Shown in pieces: positions 10,501 through 22,687 of a stretch of DNA of 64,000 nucleotides. Every line of letters starts with the position of its first letter. Within the stretch, counting starts at the first letter, position 1. The translations under genes were made by a program, and so were the position numbers. Source of the DNA: Multifurca ochricompacta (lineage: Eukaryota; Basidiomycota; Agaricomycetes; Russulales; Russulaceae). The DNA lies in assembly GCA_022496185.1 (NCBI GenBank), contig WTXG01000022.1, positions 186,001 through 250,000 on the forward strand, given 5' to 3'. The notes below the pieces were generated by a model. It was given only the letters and a program-made list of their open reading frames with translations, was not told the DNA's origin and ran no database searches.

Positions 10501-11690
10501 GTGCGGCTCGCAAGTGATTCCCTGATTGATGGCGTCCCACACAACGCCAAACCCATGAATCCCGAATTCTTGCTCAAACCTCGACTGGAAGCAAGACTGC
10601 TCCAGGAATCCACATCGACATCCATAGAAACAAATCTTGCAGCCGTGACAACTTCCTTTCCATTTGTGATCCCAACGCGAATAACCGATGACGCCGACCC
10701 AGAAAACCCTGAAAGAGGACCACCAGATTGGAACCCAGGAGGAGATCCAGAAGGACCCCCACACGACCTTCCAGTTCCGACACAAGGAACGCCCAGACTA
10801 AATCAGGGAGGACAAATGGAGGGCGTTCCTCCACCCTTTTTCAACGGTGACAGAGATATCGCCATGGACTGGTTTGCTTGGCTCGAATTATTCTTCATCT
10901 TGAACGAAAACGCGACGACGGTCCAGAATGAGCATATGAAAGTGGCCTATGTGTTAGGGTTAATACGAGGACCGAAAATAGACCGATGGGTTGTGGACCA
11001 AATAAATTGGCTCTCCACCATAAAAAACAGAGACATCCGAGTATCAGAAATTTGGGAAACATTCAAAGAAACGTTTCAGACAGCCTGGGCCGATGCCGCA
11101 GCTGGACAAAAGGCACTAAGGGCACTAGACAAATTACAGATGAAAGATTCCAATATAGATGATTACATAGCCAAGTTTCGTACCTTGGCAATCCAAGCAG
11201 AACTGCACATCAACGATCCGGCCGCCCGGCAATACTTTCACCGAGGGCTCCCCATGCGTCTGGTCCAGACCATGCTCATGTTAGATCAACCCAGAACCTT
11301 CGATGAAGCAGCTGCGTCAGCTAGACGACATCATGCTAACTGGATTTACACGAAAGATCTACTGGGTACTAGCACTCGGACACCGACTAACCCGTCACCG
11401 CGAGGCAATAAGTTCACATTCTACCGAAAACGCGACCCGAGTACAGGAGAAGTTAACGTCATTAAAAAGACAACCACGACGGAAGAAAAAGAACAGTATA
11501 ACAGAAAAGGATGATGCTTCGAGTGCGGACGCCGAGGGCATCTTATCAGAGATTGTCCAAATAAGACAAGCGCCCCGGCTCGGACCGCTACAATCACTGA
11601 AGTACCTCAGACGACTGCGGCGGTACCCACCGGATCACACGAGCAGAGATCCGCGAGTACGACAACTACGCCCACAGTAGATGTCGACGC
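10501..11690 (+). pseudogene. Gypsy D Gag
   Basis: A 337-codon stretch is open from 10501 to 11514, with an acidic, Pro-rich N-terminus and the Gag core (GDRDIAMDWFAWLELFFILN.., YVLGLIRGPKIDRWV, then YIAKFRTLAIQAELHINDPA). The stop at 11512-11514 falls right before a CCHC zinc knuckle (CFECGRRGHLIRDC), again where an arginine or similar codon is expected. The frame starts before 10501 without an ATG that I can choose with confidence. Confidence 0.85.
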
Positions 11691-11777
11691 AATTGCAATG
11701 GCCCTTAGATCCATGACCGACAACAAACGCCTCGCATTACAGAACAAGTTTAAAGGGGACGAGGATTTTTATATCGC

Positions 11778-14408
11778 TTGAATGACGCAGCCTTCATTCA
11801 AGCGTTAATCTCACACCATGTATTCAGGTCGCCTATAAGAGCAATGACAATATCTGTTCCTTTACATGGAGTGAGGAAAAAGGCCAATATAGAAGCACTC
11901 GTTGACAGTGGTGCAACTGAAAATTTCATAAACTACAAAACAGTAATCAGACATCGACTCCCCACCAAACTGTTAACTATTCTGAAACGATTACAAAATG
12001 CAGATGGCTCCCCAAACGCCACACGAAATATCACGCAATGCGTCGATCTCAGCATCACCACAAATAACAAAACACAACGGCACCGTTTTTATGTAGCATC
12101 AATCGGAATTGACGACATGATCCTGGGATATCCGTGGTTTGCAGCAAACAACCCCCAGATAGATTGGACAGAAGGATGTCTTACCGAAGATATCCATTTT
12201 GATCTACCATCAGAACACGTGAAACGGCTCAACATCGCTCAAGAGTTAGCAATCAAGGCTAAAGATAAGATCAAACGATCTTGGGATCAAGTCGTCCCAC
12301 CAGAGTACCATCACCACCAGAAAGTATTTAGTGATCAGGAAGCACAGCGGTTCCCAGAGGCCCGACCTTGGGATCACCGAATTGAATTAAAACCAGATGC
12401 ACCCTCAACATTAGATTGTAAGATCTACCCATTAGGGCCAGGAGAACAGGACACGTTAAACAAGTTCCTAGAAGAACACTTGCAGAAGGGATACATCAAA
12501 GAGTCCAAATCACCTTACGCATCGCCCTTTTTCTTTATCAAGAAGAAGGATGGAAAGCTTAGACCAGTCCAGGACTATCGCAAACTCAATAATTGGACCA
12601 TCCGGAATACATATCCACTTCCGCTAATCCCTGAACTTATAGATCGCATTCGTGGGAGCACATTATTCACTAAGATGGATGTCTGCTGGGGTATAACAAT
12701 ATCCAAATAGTTCCTGAGGACAGATGGAAGGCAGCCTTTAAAACAAATCGCGGCTTGTATGAACCAAATGTTATGTTCTTTGGACTCACAAACTCTCCGG
12801 CAACATTCCAGACTATGATGAATGCAGAATTCAGAGAGGAACTGAACGAACGAGACAAAGCTGGAAAGGCTTGGTTCATGGTCTACATGGATGATATCCT
12901 TATTCACACCAATCATAATCTACGAGATCATCAGGCTAAAGTCCATCGCGTCTTAGATAAACTCAGTAAACTGGATCTTTATCTCAAACCAGAAAAATGC
13001 GCCTTTGAGCAAACGTGCATCGAATACCTAGGGCTCATTTTAGAAGCAAATCAAGTGCACATGGATCCAGTTAAAGTGGAGGGCATCGCAACCTGGAAAA
13101 CGCCTACCACAGTAAAGGAAATTCACTCATTCCTTGGCTTCTGCCAATTCTATCGGCAGTTTATCCAGGGATTTAGTAAAATCGCAGCTCCATTGAACGC
13201 GCTTACTAGTTCCAGAAACCCCTGGAAGTGGACAGAGATCGAACAGAAGGCATTTGACGATCTCAAGCAACGCGTGACCTCGCAACCAGTATTAATGCAA
13301 CCAGACTTTGAAGAGCCCTTTATTGTGGATGCAGATGCCTCAGGCTATGCTCTTGGGGCAACTCTAAGTCAAAAGGACTCAGAAGGACGACTACATCCAA
13401 TTGCCTACTTGTCAAAAACTCTAGATGTTACGCAGCAGAACTGGGACATCTACGATCGCGAACTATTTGCTATCATTATCGTGTTTAGATCATGGCATCA
13501 ATACCTTCTCGGTGCCAAACATAAAGTTCAAGTCCGCACCGATCACAATAATCTCCAGTACTTCAAGGAACCCCAGAAACTCAATCGGTGACAGGCTAGA
13601 TGGCTCCAGGAGCTCGCAGATTTTGACTTTACGCTTGAGCACGTCCTGGGAAAACTTCATACGGTTGCTGACATGCTCTCGTGCCGACCAGATGCGGACT
13701 GCGGAATAGATGATAACGACGAAGTCACAGTCCTACCAGCAGATTTATTCGTTAAAACGATGCAGTCGGTGAAGCTTCCCTTCCCCACTACCCTTCCAGA
13801 ACAATGTGAGATTCTACAACGGTACCACGATCATGTGTTGGCAGGACACCCAGGAATTGACAAAACCACACGCAGAGTACAGCGCGAGTATGAAGGAAGA
13901 GATCTGAAGGATTTTGTACAAGAATATGTCTGAGGATGCGCGAAATGCCAGGAGAATAAGCCAAAACTCACAAAGAAAGCGCCGATCTTTCCATTAGATG
14001 TACCGGCAACCGACGGCCTGTTTCAATATATTGCTATGGATCTCATCACGGATCTCCCACCAGCTGGGAAGCATGACGCAATACTCACGATCGTAGATCA
14101 AGGGTGTTCTAAGGCAGCTAAATTCATTCCGTGCTCTAAGGATATCACTGGTGAAGGCGTTGCTACCCTCTACTACCGCCATCTCTTCCCGTTCTTTGGT
14201 GTTCCACGATGTATAATCTCCGATCGAGATCCGCAATTTACGTCGCACTTCTCGCACGCCCTTACCAAGATTCTTCAGATCCAACAAAATCTATCTACGG
14301 CATTTCACCCTCAGACAGATGGATCTAGTGAACGTATGAATCTTTGGCTTGAACAGTACTTGCGACTCTGGATAAGTGATGATCAATATAAGTGGCCAGA
14401 CTATCTAC
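11778..14408 (+). pseudogene. Gypsy D pol, protease to integrase
   Basis: Aspartic protease VDSGATENFI (about 11901-11930). RT begins near 12270, with [20 protein letters not shown], and its active-site region reads VYMDDILI (about 12882-12905). A one-base deletion near 12690 shifts the frame between the two. RNase H has DADASGYALGATLS and RTDHNNLQYF; a TGA follows (13589-13591). The integrase HHCC region (AGHPGIDK ... CAKCQENK) and DDE core (AMDLITDLPPAGKHDAILTIVDQG; SDRDPQF) are followed by the break at 14408. It continues at 29834. Confidence 0.92.
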
Positions 14409-14413
14409 CGCTG

Positions 14414-15139
14414 TGTAACGGGTGCTTCTATCCCGCACTTGCTATGTAGATTAGATAAGATGTAAATGTCGTAGTAAAACTCAGAGGTGATAAAATCCTA
14501 GTCGGAAAGCTGCCCAGAACGCGGAGATTAATGCATGCGTAAGGCTTGAAGCAGTCAGAGGACTCTGCCTTGCTTATGCAGCAAGAATAGACCTATATTG
14601 AACTTTGCTAAGAGCCTACAGCCCCAAGAGGACAAGATTAGTTGGGCCTAAGTAAATACAAAGATAAAGTGATAAAGCGCACCTACAGCCCCAAGAGGAC
14701 AAGATGGGGTCTGCAGCGTGCTACAGGGTGTCTTTAAATATGTCCTAGTACTACTCTATGAAATACCAAAGCCGATTGAGCGTGCGATGTAAATCTAATT
14801 AGTTATCAGTGGCCCGCTCTCCTGAGTGCCCTGACACATCTTATTTACTAACGCGCGATCCTTTCCGCTGGTCTGGCATTATCTAAAATACATACTAGAC
14901 TACTTTGGATCACTCTATAATCAAATCATCAAATTGTATTACTCAAACAAAGGCCGCGTGTATCTATAATGTCCATTGCTGCATAGGGCAGCAACTACTT
15001 TGCATTGCGTGGACCGGGTCAGATCGGTCCGAACTCCTTCTTATCTTATCTAAGTCTAAGAAGGTCGACTTGTATAATGCACGCGCCCTCAGGATGGCTT
15101 TCAAGCGGTCTGGGATGCCAAAAATGCGCATCCAGGACA
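14414..15139 (-). repeat. 3' LTR of gypsy E
   Basis: 726 bp. On the minus strand it has a TATA-like TATTTAAAG starting at 14740 and ATCTTGTCCT starting at 14705. A purine tract (15140-15153, minus strand GAGAAGGGGGGTAC) adjoins it. Differences from the partner LTR are CpG transitions. Confidence 0.95.
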
Positions 15140-15151
15140 GTACCCCCCTTC

Positions 15152-15349
15152 TCAGGGCATTGCGTCCTCGCAAGCCTCAGTGAAATAAAGTGGTGATTGC
15201 CATGGAGCAGACGTGAAGGCGAGCGTGGCTATCTTCCGTGGCGCACCGGGGTGTCGAGCGTAAAAGTCTCTGACAGCCTCCTGAGCGAGCTTGAAGTTTC
15301 TGGCCAGCTCCCATGAGTCCTCCCCTTCGCCATATCCTTTCCACTGCAC
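15152..15349 (-). pseudogene. Gypsy E pol, chromodomain end
   Basis: A chromodomain fragment (QWKGYGEGEDSWELARNF) with an ARHPGAPRK tail, reading on the minus strand into the purine tract. Confidence 0.75.
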
Positions 15350-15597
15350 AAGGAATTTGAGTGTTCAACCAAACAGTTTCGCATCGCAAATATGGTCAAC
15401 CTCATACTTTTCCTCGCCCTCAACCAGTACAGGGTCAGGCGGTGGCGGCATAAGTCCATTAACATCATTGCCTTTGTAGGGACTAAGGCAATCCACATGG
15501 AATACATTGTGGATTCTCAGCACTGCCGGGAGTTCCAATCAATAATCAAGATCGCCAATCTTCTCGATAATCTTAAAGGGACCCATCTGTTTTGGCC

Positions 15598-18500
15598 CTA
15601 ATTTCTGAGAAGGTGGTGTATCTTAATGTTCTTGGCTTGGAGCCATACCATATCGCCTGTGCTGAAGCGATAAGATTGGCAGTAACCCGGCCCGGCGATC
15701 ATGCATTCTTTGCTAAGTCGCAGCGCTGCCTCAGCATCTGTCCTGGCAAGACGGAGCTGTTGAAGTCGCTTGTCTAAACTGGGAATGCCTGTAGGGCACC
15801 CAGCTGGAATCGTGAAGTCCGGCGTGTACCCGTAGAGTAGTTCAAAGGGTGTGTGGCCAGTCGCAGATGTCAATCTTGTGTTCAACACGAATTCCGCAGT
15901 GGGTAATAGTTCGATCCAATCATCCTGACGCTTATCTATGAACATACGCAAATACTGTTCTATTCTTGGTTTTTGCATTCTGCCTGTCCGTTAGCTTGAG
16001 GATGATACGCTGTGGTCAAACTACTGTCTATTCCCAGGCGCTTTAAAGCAGCCCGCATTGTCCGTGCTGCAAACTGTGGTCCCCTGTCGCTGACGATAGA
16101 CTTAGGGATCCCATGCAGCGGGAAGATCTCGTTATAGTAGATCTGCCCTACACCATCTGCCGTGATGCCGCTGGTCACAGGGAAGAAGTGGACTTGTTTC
16201 GTATAGTGGTCCACTATCGTTAATATCGCGTCTTTCCCTTGTGAAGAAGGAAGCCCAGTAATCAGATCAACTCCGATGATCTGCCAGGGTCCCTCCGGTA
16301 CTTCATGCGGCTGTATAGGTGCCGTAGGGTGCTGGTCAATCCTGTAGCGTTGACAGCGATTGCAGCCCTCTACGTACTTGGCGATGTATGTAGACATACG
16401 CGGCCACCAATAATAATGGCTGACAAGTTCTATAGTCCCATTTTTACCAGGATGTCCTGCAGTAACCGAATCATGACACTGTTTAATAATATCTTTTCTG
16501 AGATCCGGTACATTGGGTACATAAAGTTTTCCCTTGTAATAAACGAGACCGTCTTCCTCCTCCCAGTGAGAAACGCCATCAGTAAGAGCGCGCGGAGCGG
16601 ATCTGGATAGGGATTTCAACCCCTCTATGACTTCCGCTTCGCATGCGCCTGCTGCTCTGATGCAATCTGTGAGAGGAGAGCTCTCTGGCTTGTAATGGGT
16701 ATGTGCGGCCCGGAGAAACTGTTCCGGCTTGAGGACTTGTACCTGACGGTTGTCCTCACTGTCATACACGCGATCCATAGGGAATCGGCTAAGAGCATCA
16801 GCTTGCATTGCTGATCCCTTCTTGTATCTAATCACAAAGTTGAATCTACTGAGGTACAGGGCCCAGCGTGCTTGGCGTCGTGTTAAGTCGCGCATGCTAG
16901 CCCACCATTCCATGTTCTTGTGATCAGTTACAACCTCAAAGGTAGACAGTCCTTCAAGGAAGTGCCGCCAATCCTCCAGTGCTCGGATCAATGTGAGCAT
17001 TTCCCGGTCATAAATCTCGTAGTTATGTTCGTGTCCGACATTGCTTCGGATCGGAATGCGACTGGGTGCCATAGCTCGTCGTCGTGTTTCTGCGACAGTA
17101 TTCCACCGGTAGCAAATCCGGAAGCGTCCGTCTCCAAGCACATTGGCCTATCGCTATCATAGACTGCTAATATGGGCTTCTCTATGAAGCGTGCCTTCAG
17201 CGCTGCGAATGCGTTCATCTCCGCATCGCCCCATTGCCATGGGATATTTTTCTTAGTCAGGTCATGTAAGGGCGTGCTATACTAGCAAAGTCCTTAATGA
17301 AGCGTCGATAGAAGTTAGCGAATCCCACGAAGGCGCGAACGTCCTTCAAATTCTGTGGGATCGGCCACTCTCTGACCGCTTGGACCTTGGCAGGGTCCAT
17401 CCTGACCTCTCCGGGACGGATAATCATCCGAGATACTCCATTTGATCTCTCTCAAATTCGCATTTCTCAGGCTTGAGGAAAAGGTCATACTCTTGGAGAC
17501 GGCTAAGTACTTTATGCACGTCTTTCCGATGTTTCTCCAAGTTAGATGAAAATATAAGTATATCATCCATGTATACTGCGACCTCTCCTCTCGCAATCAT
17601 GTCAGCGAAGACTGAGTTCATCAACGCCTGGAAGGTGGCAGGACTGTTGGTCAGGCCAAAGTACATAACGCGCGGTTCGTATAACCCGCGGTTAGTAGCA
17701 AAGGCTGCCTTGTATTCGTCCCCTTCCTTAATTCTGACGTTGTGATATCCCCATCTGACATCGAATTTGGTGAAGATCCTAGCATCTTTCAGCCGATTGA
17801 TGATGTCTGCAGCAAGTGGTAGCGGATAACGTTTTTAATTGTAATTTTGTTAAGAGGACGGTAATCCTGTATAAGTCTTAATTTCCCGTCCTTCTTTTTC
17901 AGGAAGAACACGGGGACGGCCATCGGTGACTTAGATGGTACAATGTATCCCTTTCGTAAGTGTTCATCAATAAATTTGTCTAACTCCGCTTGCTCGTTCG
18001 GTGCCATGGGGTAGATCTTAGTCTTCCAGTGCGTCTTAGCGCCTGGTTCTAAATCTATTTCATGATCCCATGGTTGATGCTGAGGGAGTCTCTGTGATTC
18101 CTCCTCAGAGAAAACTTTCGTGAAGTCCCGGTACTGCGAGGGTACCATCTCCTCAAAAGATCTACTGCCCCTTTTCAAGTTCTCACGCTCGGCTATTTGC
18201 TGTGAATATGTATAGCTGGCTAGACACCAGACTTGATCGGACAGTGTCTCCAGGACTCCGGTTCAACACAGTGATCGGTGCTCCATACGGCTAACTGATA
18301 TGCGTTTGACAGATCCGATCTCCTCAGCGATCCTGCTCTCGGAGTCAATCATCAGTTCACCCTTGCTCCAGTCGATGCTTGGGTTGTTACGTCACAGCCA
18401 AGGAAGCCCCAATATAATTTTCTCTGGTCCTAAGTCTGTGACCAGGAAACGGTGGCTCTCCTCCCGTTGGCCTATTATAATGCTAGCGATACATAATGTG

Positions 18501-18700
18501 TGATATCCCTGCTCGATTGTGTGTCCCATCAATATTATGAATTTTTATGGGATGATGAGTGGGATTTGAAGCATCTTCCGGTGCTGAGCGAATTTCTCGT
18601 CCAGGAACAGTGCAGTAGCCCCTGAATCTACCATAGCTGCTGTCGTGTATAGGTGGTTTCTTCCTCTCAATGTAACGTAAATATGAAATGCTGAGTATCG
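15598..18700 (-). pseudogene. Gypsy E pol, protease to integrase
   Basis: Read right to left. Protease MVDSGATALF (about 18615-18645). RT with [19 protein letters not shown] (17850-17910) and [11 protein letters not shown] (17545-17580), between them a broken stretch. RNase H with LETDASGFATGGILSQ and VTDHKNMEWW. Integrase from about 16530: the HHCC region (CHDSVTAGHPGKNG ... CNRCQRYR) and DDE core (GVDLITGLPSSQGKDAILTIVDH; VSDRGPQF; AYHPQANGQAE). Several stops and frame breaks separate the pieces. Confidence 0.9.
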
Positions 18701-18949
18701 TGCTTCGTCTCAGGTAAAATACATGCAGTTATCTTATCTAAGTAATCAGCCTCATCAATGAAAACATTTTTAATTTTCTGCGAGACCGAATCTGACGCGA
18801 TTACACAACTATTTACACTATCTACAGAGGCCATTTCACAGACAGTTGTATCAGTAACTTCTTGAACGCTCATAAATACATTGGAATCAGAATCAATAAA
18901 CACACTATTTACACATGCTGCTCAGTCGCAGCTGGAACTGAGACAGTTT

Positions 18950-20179
18950 CTAAAAAGACGCCTTCAACGCCTCCATTTCTTTCCGTAGTGATTCTACCTG
19001 CGCCTTCAAATCAGCTTTCTCCTTTTGAATGGCTGAGGTGTCTGACGGGCCGAGACACTCGTACTCAACTTGCCGCCGCTTCTGTGCTGGCAGCAACTTT
19101 TGCTTTTTTGGGTTTACCCACCACTTATCATAACAAACATTAGCTCGGTGTCCTGTCTTCCCACAATAATTGCAAATCTCGCGCTCGTGATTTCCCTGCT
19201 TATACTCGTGAGCGGTGGTCCCACAACCCTTGCATTTACCTTTGAGATCAGTCAACATGTACTGGCGCAGCGTCTTAGTGCCAGCCCCTGACTGAGTCTT
19301 CGAAGCGTCGACCTCCATAGCATTGGGATCGCGCGTAGTCTGAGTTTGGGTTTGTGTGGTAATCACCCCTCTTTTCTCTGCATCGTGTTGTCTCTGTCGC
19401 ACATCGATTTTATTTGCGGCAGTGATGAGCTCTTCTAGCGTCGCAGGAGTAGTCGGCATGAGGGCCAAGATGTCCTTGATCTTATCTGTCAACCCGTCAT
19501 AGAATCGAGTCTTCAGATCGGTCGCAGACCAGCCAGTTTGAGCTGAGTGCTCATCAAAGCGAGCCTTGTACTCAGCAACTGAATTCTTGCCCTGTTTGAG
19601 TTTCTTCAACACTTCTTGCGCAGCCTCCCCTATATTGTAAGGAATAAATCGCTCTGTGAATGTCTTTTCAAAATTATCCCATCTTTGGTTAAAGGGGATC
19701 CTCCCGGCCTTCAATTCTTCCAAATGCGGCAGAGCCCAAGTCCGGGCGTCTCCGGATAGAAGATTAAGAACGGATAAGATCCAATCAGAGTCTCTCCTAA
19801 TCCACTTTTGGGTTTGCACATTGTAATCGTTTAGACTATTCTTCTGTGAGTGAGCCCAATTGTGGTAAGCTGCCAGAAAATGGCGCGCGTCCGCTGAGGT
19901 CCCCTTGCCATCCCAAGACGCAGGGCGCGCTACTGTAGAATCCTTCCCAGTAGCAAGGGTGTGTGGAGATGCCGAAGCTTGTGCCTGGTGCTGCGTTAGC
20001 GTTTGCACATCTCGGGCTAAATCCCTAACAGTGACCGCCATATCGTGGAGTGCTCGGTTAACATCATCGCAGGAGAGGGTAGAGGCGAAAGTGGATGCGG
20101 TGGGTGCGGACATTTCTGGACTTTGAATTTGTGGAGTAGGGGCGGAAATACTAGAACTTTCTGGGACAGGAGTAGTCAA
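18950..20179 (-). pseudogene. Gypsy E Gag (open frame of 409 codons)
   Basis: This is an open minus-strand frame in an otherwise broken element. It has an S/T/P-rich N-terminus, the Gag core (GDARTWALPHLEELKAGRI, RWDNFEKTFTERFIPYN, SVAEYKARFDEH) and a zinc knuckle (CNYCGKTGHRANVC). A terminal coiled-coil-like tail (EKADLKAQVESLRKEMEALK) follows. It forms the nucleocapsid part of virus-like particles. I label it a pseudogene because pol of the same element is dead, though this frame alone could be translated. Confidence 0.85.
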
Positions 20180-20799
20180 TTCAGGAGTAGTCTGACTAGG
20201 AAGTGGCTCGTTTGCGGGTGCAAGTACAAGTCCACTGACTGTAGCTGTCCTGGGTCGTCGATCTAACTGTCTAGTTGTCTGTCTACCTCTACGTTGGGTC
20301 TCAGGAGAGTGAATAGAAATGGGAGAGGGAGAGCGTGAGGATGCTTGAGAAGCTGAAGCGATGCGTGATCGTGCATGTGAGCGTGAAACTGAGTACGGTC
20401 GGTAGTGTGTGTGGGGGTGGACTTCTCTCCTAGAAGCCAGTCCGAAAAATCTGGGGGACTAACAGCAAAGATACAAGTGCCGTGCAACACTAAGCACAGG
20501 AGGAAAGGGTAGATCGATCAAGCTGGCCAATAGATCTTGGATTCAAAGATCCGGACCCGATGCAGTGGCGATGACGATCGTACCAAGAAAATGAAATGAG
20601 AAAAGTAGCGTTGCCCAAGGCTGTCTGGCTCAGTCTTCTCGACCTGTTGCCTGCCTCTTCACTCAGGGGACACGAGCCCAAGAGCTTCCTAAAATGGTTC
20701 AGTTCGGCCTCCTCTCTGTGCCTGTCACCGCTCTCACGGGGCCCCCTTTGTCTGACCGGGTTTTACACTCCTTGGTAGAAGATCCCGCACCAGTGATCA

Positions 20800-21387
20800 T
20801 GTTACGTCCGGTGCGGGACGTTCCACACGACTTGTGTGACAGCATGGTTCATAAGTTTAGATAAGAGGTCAATCGGACCCCTTGGAGTTAAGCATGACGA
20901 GTCAAAGTCAAAGAGGCTGTACTCTTAGACAATGGTAAGCGGAATAGTGCCAGAAGCACTGAGACTAGTAACCTTCAGGAGACAAAGGGAAGTCCAGAAG
21001 ACAAGCACCAATGTATTCAATAAGTCGAGTCTGAGGTCTACAAGGTAGCTACAGTGGACTTATATATGTAATCAAATGAGCGTCTAAAGATAAGATATCG
21101 TAGAGTCATGTGGGCCCAAATATACGAAAGCGGAGGGCGTAAAGCCTGGCTTCTGATAGGGAATTAAGTAAGTGTCCGTTCGTAAAGATAAGAGATAAGA
21201 GATAAGCAGCGGCGAGTCAAACATATGTACAGTAACGTAAACAAGGACAAAGGCAGTCACAGGGAAGGAAGTAAGGCATGTGATGGATCCCATGATGGAG
21301 ACATGATCTGGTAGTGAAGAGTAGGAGGTAGGGAGGGGTCGTCATTGGGTAAGAAGAAAAAGACAGGAAGAGACGGGGTTTGTAACA
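20800..21387 (-). repeat. 3' LTR of gypsy F
   Basis: 588 bp, TGTTACGTCC..TTTGTAACA as read on the plus strand. It differs from the partner mainly at CpG sites. Confidence 0.95.
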
Positions 21388-21418
21388 TCACCCCCTCTTC
21401 TGGTCCTAGCAGCCTCGG

Positions 21419-22651
21419 CTAGAAACGACTCGTACCGTCATCATCCTGTACCAGCTCCAAGTAGTCATCAGCTACATTACGATCATCCATCTGATATGTC
21501 TCCATCTCCTGCGGGCATGCATGGGTGCGAAGAAAGCCATATGGGCTGCGCTGACCACATGCACGGCACAAGTCGTAGACAGGGCAATCGATCTCTTTAT
21601 GCCCAGCGTTGTGACGAAGGCACTTGCCGCACCAGCCCGACGGGTTGTTGATTACCGGGGCCACCCCTACGCGTCGGAAGATGCAATGCCGGCTCCAGTG
21701 GAGGTTGCTTCGGCAGTGTCGACACCATTTGCGGTTGAGAGGGCAATTCCAGCTAATGTGATACTTACTATCACATCGCCAGCAGGTCTCCCCGTGTGGA
21801 TTCTCGTGCATTCGTGGCATCTTGAGCCGACTTGGCAGCAGCGTTGGGGCAGCCCCCAGTGTCCGAGGAGGGAGGGGTCGTGCATAGGTGTCAGCGTACC
21901 TTTCAGCGATTGTCTGATACGCATCTCCCACCTCCAACCTCTTCCTAATCTCAACAATCTCCTGTTCCAGCTGGAACATCCCATTCGTCAGCCTCGCCAT
22001 CATCTTCGCGTGCTCCTTATACTGTTGGCTCAATGTTCTCCGCAGGGTGATACCCTTCCGCAGTCTCATGACTTCCGCCTTAAGGTGCGGGAGCCTCATG
22101 TCGTTCATCACCTCGTCGATCGCGAAAGCGCGACAGTCTTCTGCAGCAAGGTGGCCCAGCTGCTCATCGGTCAGTGTATGGTGAAGTCGGCCTGTGTACC
22201 TTTCTTCCAGGTAGACGGGAGCTCCATAAACCGGTCCGTCCTTCCTCATGCATCCTGCCACGTCCATCCCTCCGTTGGTGTAATAAATGTACTTGGCAAT
22301 GGCCTTGGAACCGTCGGCCATCGTGATCTCTAGAGGGAAATACATGGACGAATTGGGGTTGTTGGGGATGAAGGGGAACTCGGGAGCTTCGTCGTCGATC
22401 TCCCCGTTGAGCAGGTCGTTGGGGTGGGGCTCTTCACTATGGGTGAAGTCGTTGTTCGGGTTTGGGGACTGGTTCTTGACGCAGGCTTCTGCAGCTTCAT
22501 AGTCGATGGGAGAGGAGGGACGAGTGGATGGGTGAGTGGATGGGAAGTTTTCAACAACGGTCATCGGGGAAGTGAAGGCGTCAATGGCAGCAGAGGCGGC
22601 GATGAAAGACATGATAGATTGTTCAGTGGTAGTAATTCGCTGGGGTAGCAT
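21419..22651 (-). CDS. Third ORF of gypsy F: 410-aa four-zinc-knuckle protein of unknown function
   Basis: This is an uninterrupted 410-codon frame, starting 36 nt after the pol stop (22688-22690). N-terminal ~100 residues: acidic, Ser/Pro-rich. Residues ~100-150: a conserved block with YFPLEITMADG and YYTNGGMDVAGC. Residues ~185-265: a basic, heptad-like helical region. Residues ~290-385: four cysteine modules: CWRC..H..C and CRHC..H..C (both CX2CX4HX4C), CGKC..H..C (CX2CX6HX4C) and CRAC....H.C. It has no signal peptide, membrane segment or DDE/aspartate motifs. The same frame is conserved in A and B. The modules suggest RNA or DNA binding; that is inference. The start could also be the second Met (MSFIAAS). 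Confidence 0.8.
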   Translation of the reverse strand: MLPQRITTTEQSIMSFIAASAAIDAFTSPMTVVENFPSTHPSTRPSSPIDYEAAEACVKNQSPNPNNDFTHSEEPHPNDLLNGEIDDEAPEFPFIPNNPNSSMYFPLEITMADGSKAIAKYIYYTNGGMDVAGCMRKDGPVYGAPVYLEERYTGRLHHTLTDEQLGHLAAEDCRAFAIDEVMNDMRLPHLKAEVMRLRKGITLRRTLSQQYKEHAKMMARLTNGMFQLEQEIVEIRKRLEVGDAYQTIAERYADTYARPLPPRTLGAAPTLLPSRLKMPRMHENPHGETCWRCDSKYHISWNCPLNRKWCRHCRSNLHWSRHCIFRRVGVAPVINNPSGWCGKCLRHNAGHKEIDCPVYDLCRACGQRSPYGFLRTHACPQEMETYQMDDRNVADDYLELVQDDDGTSRF

Positions 22652-22687
22652 ATACTGGGGGATTTGAGAGAATCCGGGGCCATTCTT

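Noticed and set aside
21521..22333. 270-codon plus-strand open frame
   Set aside because: It lies antisense to the conserved third ORF of F and has no recognisable motif; the sister copies do not keep it. A shadow frame.
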